Shown here: piece by piece, positions 54,296-64,000 of the stretch
Layout of the letters: each line of letters begins with the position of its first letter
Position numbering within the stretch: position 1 is the stretch's first letter
The notes under the pieces: model-generated
Told to the model about the DNA's origin: nothing
What the model saw: only the letters and a program-made list of their open reading frames with translations
The model's database searches: none
Assembly (NCBI GenBank): GCA_022605405.1
Contig: JABYQQ010000004.1
Span: 868,001 to 932,000 of the forward strand
Source: Earliella scabrosa
Lineage: Eukaryota; Basidiomycota; Agaricomycetes; Polyporales; Polyporaceae
Direction: 5' to 3'
DNA: 64,000 nt
Translations under genes and position numbers: made by a program

Positions 54296-55068
54296 GTCTT
54301 GTAGTAGCAAGAAGGGTGACCGATGTTAAGGGAAGAACAGATGCAGACAAGGACGGTGCAGCAATGAGAAAGTTGGAACTTGGGGGGTGGTGAGTGCGAC
54401 GCACTTCCAAGCCTGGTATATCGCACGAAAGTTACGGCGAAGGCTGACCTCACCTACGTGTGTCAAAGGCACAAGAGTTGGAGTGTTAACGTTTCATATT
54501 CGCGCCGTAACAGCTGGCGCAGTCAGGCGGACAGCCCAGAATGACTTGCCGCCAAACCGAGCGTCGGGCAGGCAGCTACTTAGCTACGGCAAGCGGGTCG
54601 CCTATTCTAGCGCGCTCCCGCCTCCCCCGCCTCCCCCTTGACTTCCATGTGAGAGACAGCTCTCCAGTAACACATTCCAAACACTGTGTGGCTCATGGTG
54701 GTTGTCTACTACCTTGATCTGAATGACAACACTATGTGTCTGACTTTTTGTTGCAGGAGCAGAACTGTGGCTCCCTCAAGGTTACCTGTACCTCCCGCTT
54801 CATTTGCGATATTGATATCGGTAAACATTGCCACTTGTCGGGTAATCTCAGGCAGCCGCGCCCCATTGCCCAGACTTTCAGGAGCCGCACATGCCGGACG
54901 GTGCTTGGGGACCGCGGTGTTCTGGGTCCTGTTTTTTCATTATATAAAGAGCCTCTTTTGCCGCCTCATCCCCAGAGTCTCACTTCATCGCGCTCTACCT
55001 CCACCACTCCGTTGACTTTACCTCTTTCACTGTCTCTCCTCACCTCTCTTGCTTTCTCTACTTTTACG
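54296..55068. promoter_or_regulatory. Divergent promoter region with a TATA box
   Basis: 773 bp between two start codons. TATATAAA at 54941-54948 faces the plus-strand gene, about 125 bp before its ATG, and is followed by a CT-rich stretch (54960-55060) typical of fungal core promoters. A (CCTCCCCCG)n-like run is near 54617-54640. Confidence 0.5.
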
Positions 55069-58000
55069 ATGTCTGCCCGTGCTACCCGTACCCGCACCCC
55101 CTCAGCGAAGGCCAAGGCATCGCAGGCTACTCCGGCCAAGTCCAAGACCGCAGCTACAGCGGCGAAGAAGGCTTCCACGGCTAGCACGCCCAAGGCCACT
55201 CCGGCGTATGTCACCTTCTTATTCTTGTGACTCTCTGCCGCTGATCCTCTCTCTCCAGTGCCAAAGGCGGTCGTGGACGTTCGACTGCCAAAAAACCTTT
55301 GACGTACGTGTCTCTCCCCTCTCATAACGGACGCATGTCTGACTTGAGCAGTCCCGAGGAGGTGCCTTCCGACATTGATCAAGAGGAGGCTGAGGTTGAA
55401 GTCGTCAAAGCTCCCCCGTGCGTCTCTTACTTGGACTTCTCTTTGTCTTTCTGATGGTCCTCCAGGGTCAAAGGTCGTCGCGGCCGCGCCACGGCGACAC
55501 GTGATGAAAGGTTTGTAGTTCTCTGCTGGATGGTTCTTTGAACTATCTAATCTTTGCTTGTACAGTCCTGAGATCATGGCTCCTGTCGATGAGGAGGCCG
55601 AAGAAGTTGACGAAGACGATGCTGAAAAGGAAGGGGAGGTACGTGACGATGAAGAGTCGTTTGAGGAGGTTACTGCAGAGGATATATCGTGAGTGCTTGA
55701 TACCAACACGGTCTTTGGCTCTGACTGACCATATGTAGCGATGAGGAGGTCCCTCGTACCAAGAAGGCTGCCATCGAAAACCATGATGAGGACGATGAAG
55801 AGGACGATGGCGACTATGTGGCAGTCGACACCCGTCTGGCTAAGAGACGTGGCCGGCCCGTCACTCCTCCCAGCCCCAAGGCCCGGTGCGTCTTCTATGG
55901 TATGTTAGTCTTTGATCCGCTTTGCTGATGCTGTCTCAGTCGCTCGCGGGCAGCAGGTGAGATGCCTGAGAGCCAGGGCAGCCCATCTCCCCAGTATGTG
56001 GCTTTTATGCGCTGGACAAAACATGCTCTTACGTCTTTACAGCAAGGACAAGACTGTCAACAAGCCCAAGTTTGGGGTCGCTCCGAAAGGTGTTACTGCC
56101 TCTGGCAACAAGAGGGCTAAGACGTTCGTGTTTTTGTTTCTTTCACATTGCATGCTGCTCATGAAGAGAGATAGGTCTTACTCTGATGAGGAGTCTGAGG
56201 CAGAGTATGTTCATTCGCACTTGACATACTCTCTTTGCTGATCAGATGTGTTGCAGGGCCTCTCCGTCCAAGAAGAAGCGTCCTTCGTACGTCCTTCTTC
56301 TCAATTCTTTTACTGTGATTTAATCTCTGTGTCTAGGACTCCTGTGGACAATGACTCCGACATCGAGATGGTCGAAGATACTCCTCCTCGCACTGCTAAG
56401 AAGAAGTATGTACATCTCTTTTCCTTCTGCGATTGTCTTTGACTGACACTACTTACGTAGAACGCCTGCTCCTACTCCTCGCGGAAAGAAGGCTGTGATC
56501 AACAAGGAGGCTGGATCGTCCTCCCGGGTCACTCGGCCTCTTCCCCGTCGCCAGACTGTGGCCAAGGAAGTTCAGGCGACGCAAGCCAAGACTGTCAAGG
56601 GCACCAAGGCCCCGAAGTAAGGCTCCTTACTGTTGTCATCTATCTACTCTCTTATGCGGCATAGCTCTGCGGATAACTTCTTTAACCCTCCCAATGTTGA
56701 TCCCTCTTCCCAAAAGTAATCATTTCGTTATGGTACATCATCTTCCCTTTTCTTATCTATGTTATGATTCCTAGATATCGCCAGCAGACGAGGCTCTTTA
56801 TGAACACCACGGACACAGGCATGGTTAGCGATGTGGAGCAGGTTACGGATCAGTATGTCGTCGTTTTAATAATACGTGTTCTTTCCCAATCTGAAATGCG
56901 TGCTTCAGGATGCAAGGTGTCAATCTTGACCAGTCAGAGGAGCCAGAAGAAGAGTCAGATAATGTTGCGCCAGTGGAAGAAGAAATGGAGAAGTAAGTTG
57001 CCACCTCAAATTATCTTTCATAGACTTACGATCTTACTGATGGTTCCAAAGTGGTGAATCGCAGGTGCAGACCAAGGGTAAAGGTCGCTCAGTTCACTTC
57101 ATTGAGTACGTTGTTATCTCATTGCAATGTTTGCTGACTCTGACATTTCGGTGTTTGTATCTCAGAGACGATGTGATTGCGCTCGCTGTTGCTACGGCTA
57201 AAGCCAAGGCTGCGGAGAGAGAACTGCAGAACGAAGTGGGACTTCGCCACCTGGACCGCATCAATGATGGCATCCTGGACTATGAGACACCTGGAGCGTT
57301 ATGTGACCTCTTGCGTTCCACGTATGGGTCCCTGCCCACCTGCAGGTCCGTAAACCTTTTGTTTCTGTCAGCAAAGACTTATACTTTATCTCCCAGGCCA
57401 TGTGTTATCGACACTGGCTCCCACTCTCTCAGTTCAGCCTTGCTGGGAGAACATATTCTTGAGGGGCCATATGATGTGGATGCTGCGTATGTGATCTTAC
57501 GAATTGATTTCCTGTTGGTGATTGCTTATATCTCCATATAGATCGCTTATGGAGCTGGTGTTGTTCAGCAGCAATGGTGTTCGGGATGACCCTCTCGTCA
57601 TCAACCCTGCTAGAGCTAACCCTCTGTTTGCCATCCCCTACCTCTACACAGGGGCCAAGAACAAGGTTCTCGCTGCCAAGCTGCCCACCGGTACGCCTCC
57701 TCCACGCCTCATCTGTGCGACTGTGGTTGTCGCAGTGGGCTGCCACATCGTCTGGCCCACGCAGATGCAGAAAGAGCAACACAAGATGATCAAGGAGGTG
57801 CTTGGTGTTCCACTGCGTGGTGAGATAGAGCGGGCAACTGCGTTCTATGGCACTGTGTTTGGTGAGCGGGTCCTAGGCCTTCAGAACTTTACCGCTGGTG
57901 GAGCCGAAGAAAAGCAGGTAGCCCTGGTCTTCCGCACGTTTCCCTCGGATACTTCAGCAAATGCCCGTACTGGTAAGTTGTAATTGCCAGTTCCTATGTA

Positions 58001-58481
58001 TCACCATTGATGATGTCTTTGCAGTGCCCTCCCTCCGGGGTATGGGTGCTACCCCTTCTCGTCTGCAGCAGAAGAAGGGGCCTGTTCGCGCTCGTTCCGA
58101 TGCCAACCCTTCTCGCTCCCTTCTGGAGATGCGAGACAAGACCAGCTGGACAACTGCTGATGAAAGTACGTCATTCTATCTTGCTTAGGGTTACCTGGGG
58201 CTGACTCTGTGTCAGTTGGTATTTGGGATGCGCGCGAGTACTTCCATACCAACAAGGAGCACGACAAGCGCTACCATCATGAAATGCTGACCTCGCTCCC
58301 TCGCTTGCCTTTCGACTTGGAGTATGGCGACCTGGCCATCGTCTACCACAGCGTCAACACCTACCCCATTCCACCCTCCAGGCAGGACAAGATGTCGGCA
58401 TTCAACGAGGCCAAGATGGCGTTGTCGATGAATCTGTACGGTGTGGCACTGATTGCGAAGTGGAACAGCCGTGCGGTCTAG
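55069..58481 (+). CDS. AT-hook-bearing unknown protein with many small exons
   Basis: ATG 55069 (MSARATRTRTPSAKAKA). The N-terminal half is disordered, basic and acidic by turns, coded by about ten very short exons. It includes AKRRGRPVTPPSPKAR with an RGRP AT-hook core, and other GRGR/GRRGR patches, so DNA binding is likely. The C-terminal ~400 residues are folded (LRHLDRINDGILDYE, LICATVVVAVGCHIVWPTQM, FYGTVFGERVLGLQNF, FHTNKEHDKRYHHEMLTSL) and end YGVALIAKWNSRAV at 58481. No enzyme motif is seen. Its closeness to the Helitron could mean it is linked to the element or only a neighbour. Roughly 850 residues. Confidence 0.65.
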
Positions 58482-58936
58482 AGAGATTAGATCCAGTTTT
58501 GTATGACGGGTTTCTTTTGCGGGCATCTTCAACAGATGCAGTTGGTAGACTTGGTATTGTTGACGTCTCAATTGGTGTCTCTCCTCTCTTCGTTGCTATG
58601 CTATGCGTATGTGTTTGCCAGTTCTTAATGTAACACGTCTGGATGGTTAGAATACTGCAATTCAGTTATTAAGTTGCCAGTTCAACAGTTGTGCCACTTA
58701 TCCACATGGTTCTTGCAAACAAGAACCGCAAGGATGATATTTCAAGTTCTTGAGCGTATGGAAGATAATTCGCCACGTGGCAAAGTTGAACAACGCAATA
58801 GACGCCTCATCCCTGTTCTTCCAACTCCCACTATCTCTCTGTCAGCATGCAACACTCCTATCTACCCCTCATGCTTCTAACAGCCTTTCCATTACTGTAT
58901 GGACTGCTGTATAGCCTAACTTTTAGTTCAGCCATT
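58482..58936. other. Intergenic region upstream of the Helitron gene
   Basis: About 455 bp. Base composition shifts to AT-rich from here rightward. The Helitron left end (expected to begin TC inside A-T) probably lies here, but I could not fix it. Confidence 0.35.
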
Positions 58937-61900
58937 ATGGCTGTAACAAAGACTGCTGAGTTGTCGTCTCTTGAAGGAACCATGATAATTGGTAATGACG
59001 GTATGTTTCTATGCGCATCTTTGTGCATCAGTGTCTAATGTGTTTGTGCAGATGGACTCATTACGTGCTTGGGGAATACTGTTAGCGAGGCAGTGCCTTA
59101 TGTACTGGGTTTAGCAGACACCCCCTTGGCAAGTTCTGCGCCCCTTGAGGGCAGGGTTATGGGAGGCACCCTTATAGCAAGCACTCCCACATATATACAT
59201 GCTTCAGAATATATTCCATGGACAAATATGCACCCCAGAGTTAGTGAATACCTGGGCTGCAAATGTGATCTAACCCATAGTTACACCGGTCAAGTGTTCG
59301 AAGTGGCAAGTATGTTGACTGTTATTAGAATCAGACTATCTCGAATGCTTTTTCTCCGACATGATAATCTTGCACGTCTCAGAAGTATGGGTCATATTAT
59401 GATATCAGAGGGAGGCAGATTGCAGAACGTGCACCATTGTCTTCATTATAGAGAGAATATATCTCTGAGCTGTTCCGGAGGGGAGCGTCCTATGCATGCC
59501 AATAATAATGGAGGACGAGGCACCGCCAGATCTTGGCTTGCAGAAGACTTGCAGCAGTATAGTACAATGGGCAATCTAAGCAGTGGAGAGCAATATCGCT
59601 ACTTGTCCTACAATCCCGTAGAGACCTTTATCCCCAATATGCGGGCAGTAGGAGTTGAAGTGCCATTAGAGATTTTGGCAGCCAAGCTGACCAAGCCAAA
59701 TTTGCGTGATGTGGCTTTAAAACATGGACTTTCAGATGTGACCAAACATCACTCTAAAGATTCTATTGCTAAGCAGTTACTATCCCATCGCTGTTCCGTA
59801 TGTCCAAAATACGTATGTGTCTTTGTGTGCACTGGGCCGATTAAGTCAGGCAGAGAACGGACCCAAACTTGTCGTAAACGTCAATTGAACCAGAAAGTAG
59901 ATCCCAAACCTGCCAACTTCCCACCTACTCCATTAACACGAGATCTAGAACAACAAATTATTAGTGGGTTTGCAAATGATATACAAGTGGAGAACTTCCT
60001 GGAATCTGCATGTGCGGTATGTGGATTACTCACCAAAAATGCTGAGCTTCAACAAATGGATCAATGTGAACTTGACATGAATTTGCTTGTTCCAGACGGA
60101 CCTGTAACACGCAAAGAACGTGTTTCATCTGATGACGCAATTGAGGACATTACTGGCCCAGTAGTCCTGCAAGGGTGTAACAAAGTGTGTTTGTCGTGTC
60201 TGAAGGATCTCAGATGTGGCAAAATGCCAAGTGATAGTCTTGCAAATGGTCTGTGGATTGGTGAAGTTCCACCACAGTTGCAAGGACTAAGCTGGACTGA
60301 GAAACTTTTGATATCAAGAGTCAAACACAATATATGCATTGTTAAGGTGCATGTATCTGGGATGTCGAAGATGAAAGCCAATGTAGTAAGTCATTCATTA
60401 CCAATGCCCAAAGTGCATAAAGCATTACCTCCAGCTTGTGCAGAGTTGGATGAGGTGCTGGCATTTATGTACATTGGACCGACTATCCCCACATACCGTG
60501 AGTACAAGCGCACACCAATGTTGGTTAGAAGAAACAAAGTTAAAGAGGCCCTGGAGTGGCTGAAGCTTAATCACTCTGACTACGCTGATCTTGATATTTC
60601 TTATGAAAACTTGGAAGCGTATCCTGAAGATGAGCCTCCTGTTGTAGTGAACTATACTCAAAGTATGGCGTCAAATAAGGACCCTGAGGCAGCAGCTGTT
60701 AATGACACAGATGTGGATGATGGTGTAGAACATGGAGACTGCCCTTTTGTTGTTCATGGTCTTACAGGAACCAAACTTTCACAGCTGGCAGACATGAGAC
60801 CATATGAGATTACAGCTCGTGCTGTGGAGCACTTCAAGTCAAATGGTAAAGCTTTGGGAATAGGACAAGCCAAGCAACCGGAAAGCATTTATGACAATCC
60901 ACAATTATATCCTCAGATGTTTCCCTGGCTGTTCCCATATGGTCTGGGAGGACTTAATAATATGTGTAGTCATGGGCGCAAGCCAGTTTCCGAGGAACGT
61001 CGCAAACAGCAATTGTTGATGTACCATGACAAGAGATTCCAGTTAGAGCCCTTGTTTCCCCTGGTGGCACTCAATCATGAACAAATGAAAAAAGCAACAA
61101 CCGGAGGATATATTCTGGCTGACCGTAACAAATTTAAAGACATCGCTCAACGGATTATTAATATTGACTTGGCCACCTTGCGGGACATCATTGAACGACT
61201 CAAAACTGGACCTGTCAAACCTGAAACTCCTGAAGAGAAGGAGTGCTTTAAGGTCCTTAATGATTTAGACCATGTGAATCATAGGGTGCAGGGATCTATT
61301 ACAAGCAAGAAATACATGCGCCAGGAGATCTGGTCCTTGGTGTCATATCTGGGGGCACCATCCTGGTTTATTACGTTTGCTCCAGCAGACGTAAAGCACC
61401 CAGTGGCATTGTATATGGCAGACACCAAGGAGACATTTGTTCCCAGCTTTAGAGATGCAGATGAACGACTACGTCTCATTGCTAACAATCCTGTGGCAGG
61501 AGCTAGATTTTTCAATATGGTGGTGAAGTTGTTTCTAAAGCATGTGCTTGGGGAGGGTCTGGACCGGAGGGGCCTATATGGCGACACTGCTGGTTATTAT
61601 GGCACAGTAGAACAACAAGGCCGCCTGACATTGCATCTCCATATGCTGGTATGGATTAGAAACTCTTTAACGCCCCAAGAGATTCGGGACCGCATTATGG
61701 ATCCAGACTCATTGTTTCAGAAGGAGATGGTGGAGTATCTTGAAAGTGTGCACAAAGGAGAATTTCTGAATGGAGACATGGAATCAGTAAAAGAAGAGAT
61801 AGAGGACTGTAAGTTGAAAAATCCCTTCAGAGTAAGCCCAACAGAACAACTGCCTAAGGTACCACCACCCAAATGCAACCATGAGAACGATCCGGATTGT

Positions 61901-64000
61901 CAAAAATGCATGGAATATCTTACATGGTGGGGAAAATATGTAAAGGAAGTGGATGAAATTTTGTATACATCCAATGTCCATAAATGCACAACTCGTAACA
62001 AGAAAGGCAGAGTGCCCAAGGGTTCTCAAGGTGGCATGCAAGAGGTTGACAATAGAGGCTGCACCGATCCAGTTACCAAAGTTTGCAAGGCAAGATTCCC
62101 CAGAGAAGTTTACACAGAAACAGCTGTAGATCCAGAGACAGGTGCTTTAATTATGAAGAAAGGTGAGGCATGGCTCAATACATTTACTCCAGCGGTGTCA
62201 TACTTGCTTCGCTGTAATCATGATGTGACCAGTTTGCTGTCAGGAACTGCCATCAAGTCAGTCATTGCTTATGTTGCTGATTATATCACCAAGACTCCTC
62301 TCAAAACCCATGTCATGTTCCAGTCCATAGAGAAGATATTTGAGCGTAATGCAGAGTTACTGGGAGGAGACCGTTCAGCCAAGGATAAGGCGAGAAGTTT
62401 GATAACCAAGATGGTTAATGCGCTCACTGCTGCTTCGGAAATTGGAGGCCCAATGGCATCTATGTATCTGTTAAAACATCCTGACCACTATACAAGTCAT
62501 CAGTTCCGACCATGTTACTGGCGAGGTTATGTTTTGGAGGTAATGCGGGCATGGGGAGACTCCAAGGACATTGCCAAGGAAGGCAAGTCTACAGTAGTCG
62601 TGGATTGTGAAGATACTTCAGATGACGGATCTAGGAAAATTGTTGCTTTGTCTCCAGTCATAGACTATATGTATAGACCCGCAGAATATGAATCTGTAAA
62701 CGTATATGATTGGATTCGGCGGTATCACAAAAGACCCATTCCAAAGCGGAACAGAAACACCAAGTCTATCCATCCAATGCCAACTCCTCAGAGCAATGTT
62801 GATGATTCTGATGACTTTGAAAATGACTACAAAGTTGATGAAGGATTATCCTCTAGAGAGCTCCATTCAGATGAGCCTCATCCACAGCAACAGCTTGACG
62901 CGTACGACATAGATGAAACCAGTGCTTTACAGTCTGATGATGAAATGGATGGAGATGAGGGCAACTTGGAAAATGATGTAACTTGTACAGGCGGAGCCCC
63001 TAGTTTGCCTCAAGAGGAGGAAGAGTCAGAAGATGAGCTGTTGTTGACTTCCAAATCCAATGCCAAACTGATGCATGAGAGCAAGGCCCAGTCAAAAGCC
63101 AAGTCCAGAGCACCGTCATATTTCCACTTTCATGTAAAGCATCCTCAAGCAGAGACACATGAAGTCACATTGGTTGATGAGGAGCTGTCATTTGTTCCCA
63201 ATTTCATAGGGGGTCCCATTCCACGCAAAGATTCAGGCAGTCGTGAAGAATACTGTATGACTATGCTTACATTATTCAAACCTTGGAGAACTGGAAAGGA
63301 TCTAAGAAACCATGAAGGAACACAGTGGAATGATGTGTTTGAACAGTACTCTTTCTCTGAAAGACAGCTGGACATTATGAAGTTCTTTCATATCCGCTAT
63401 GAGTGCAACGATGCCCGGGATGACTTCTCAGCTCAACGCAAACAGGCAGAGAGGGGAGGACGCAATCCTATAAACATGAGTGATGAGGACATGGATGAGA
63501 TAGAAACCCAGGGATATATGTTTGATGGAGAGGCAGTTAGTGCAGACAAAGAACGTGAATTTGTGAATGCCAATGACTGGAACCAGGACAGTGATGCTGA
63601 AATTCTGAGAAAGTCACGGGTTACAACAGTGGAGAATATCATGAGAACATCCGGATGGATGGACCGTATGCAGATGCAGAATGAACATGTCTTGCCTAAG
63701 ATACCCAAGAGACTGAAACCACAGGCACCAAAGGGGGGGCTTAATTGGAAGTCATTACTAGATAAGCTGAGACAGGACATCTTGGAAGGAAGAGCGGCAG
63801 AGGCAGGGAAAAAAACACATCCCAATAATACTCAGCTTCCTCCAGACGATGAAGTTAATCAAGTAAAGCTAGTAGACAAGCAATACTTTCTGTGCAAAGA
63901 CTTTGAAGTGAGAGATCCTCAAGCCCGGATACTCATAGAGAACACTATTGAAAAGTTCTGTCTGAATGAAGAACAGGAGAGAGCATTCCGCATTGTCGCA
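58937..64000 (+). CDS. Helitron Rep-helicase, N-terminal part (runs off window)
   Basis: ATG 58937 (MAVTKTAELSSLEG), intron 59001-59051, then an open frame with no stop to the window edge. Landmarks: a Cys-rich region (RCSVCPKYVC, CAVCGLL, CNKVCLSCLKDLRCG), the Helitron hallmark YPQMFPWLFPYGLGG, then the Rep nuclease with HUH motif LTLHLHMLVWI (His codons 61634 and 61640) and the two-tyrosine motif AYVADYITK (62270 and 62282). The end FCLNEEQERAFRIVA is the usual lead-in to the PIF1-type helicase Walker A, so the helicase lies to the right. The protein nicks and joins DNA in rolling-circle transposition. Apart from one possible extra in-frame intron (about 59310-59382), nothing is broken here. 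Confidence 0.88.
58937..64000 (+). mobile_element. Helitron, partial (right side outside window)
   Basis: Inferred from the Rep-helicase gene. Neither terminus is defined: the 3' end (hairpin and CTRR) is beyond the window, and the 5' TC end is probably within 58482-58937. Its lower GC content than the flanking host genes fits a mobile origin. The frame is open throughout, so the copy may be autonomous. Confidence 0.75.

Overview
This window reads as nuclear DNA of an Agaricomycete basidiomycete (a Polyporales-like fungus is my guess; the order is not proven). The evidence is GC-rich, closely packed genes with many 45-75 nt GT-AG introns, two chromodomain Ty3/gypsy retrotransposons, a Helitron, and several proteins that look restricted to basidiomycetes. 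Nothing bacterial or viral is present.

Layout. 1-1.7 kb: a minus-strand leucine-rich F-box-like gene. 1,691-9,743: a complete chromovirus (Ty3-A) with 529-bp LTRs, a CCGAC target duplication, gag, a predicted -1 frameshift into pol, and an unusual env-position cassette of two small membrane ORFs followed by a CCHC-knuckle ORF. 10.7-17.5 kb: host genes (WD40 protein with a C-terminal membrane anchor, three unknown proteins). 17,507-28,728: a SUN-domain gene broken by a 712-bp hAT-like MITE that carries a tRNA-like sequence, and by a second chromovirus (Ty3-B, minus strand, 447-bp LTRs, TTACT duplication). Ty3-B is itself split by a 3,000-bp palindromic transposon (E1). 28,791-39,266: a second copy of that transposon (E2), swollen to 10.5 kb by a 7.5-kb nested element (E3) rich in satellite arrays and containing another palindrome (E4). 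E1, E2 and E3 all sit in perfect 7-bp target duplications, and removing E3 plus one duplication returns E2 to exactly 3,000 bp.

39.3-47.4 kb: small host genes, a large lineage-specific minus-strand gene, and a poorly resolved stretch holding a near-perfect pre-miRNA-like hairpin. 47,389-52,828: an intron-rich gene of roughly 1,500 codons whose N-terminal half carries a TET/JBP-type 2-oxoglutarate/Fe(II) dioxygenase signature. 53-58.5 kb: a divergent pair of unknown genes, one with an AT-hook. 58.9-64 kb: the Rep (HUH, two-tyrosine) part of a Helitron, running off the right edge just before its helicase.

How it fits together: the middle third is a transposon nest in and around a SUN-domain gene. 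The order of insertion can be read from nesting: Ty3-B then E1; E2 then E3. The strongest candidates for something undescribed are the family of large non-autonomous palindromic elements with 7-bp duplications and the env-position membrane cassette of Ty3-A. Exon-intron structures are hand-derived, and all functional names rest on motif recognition without database searches.
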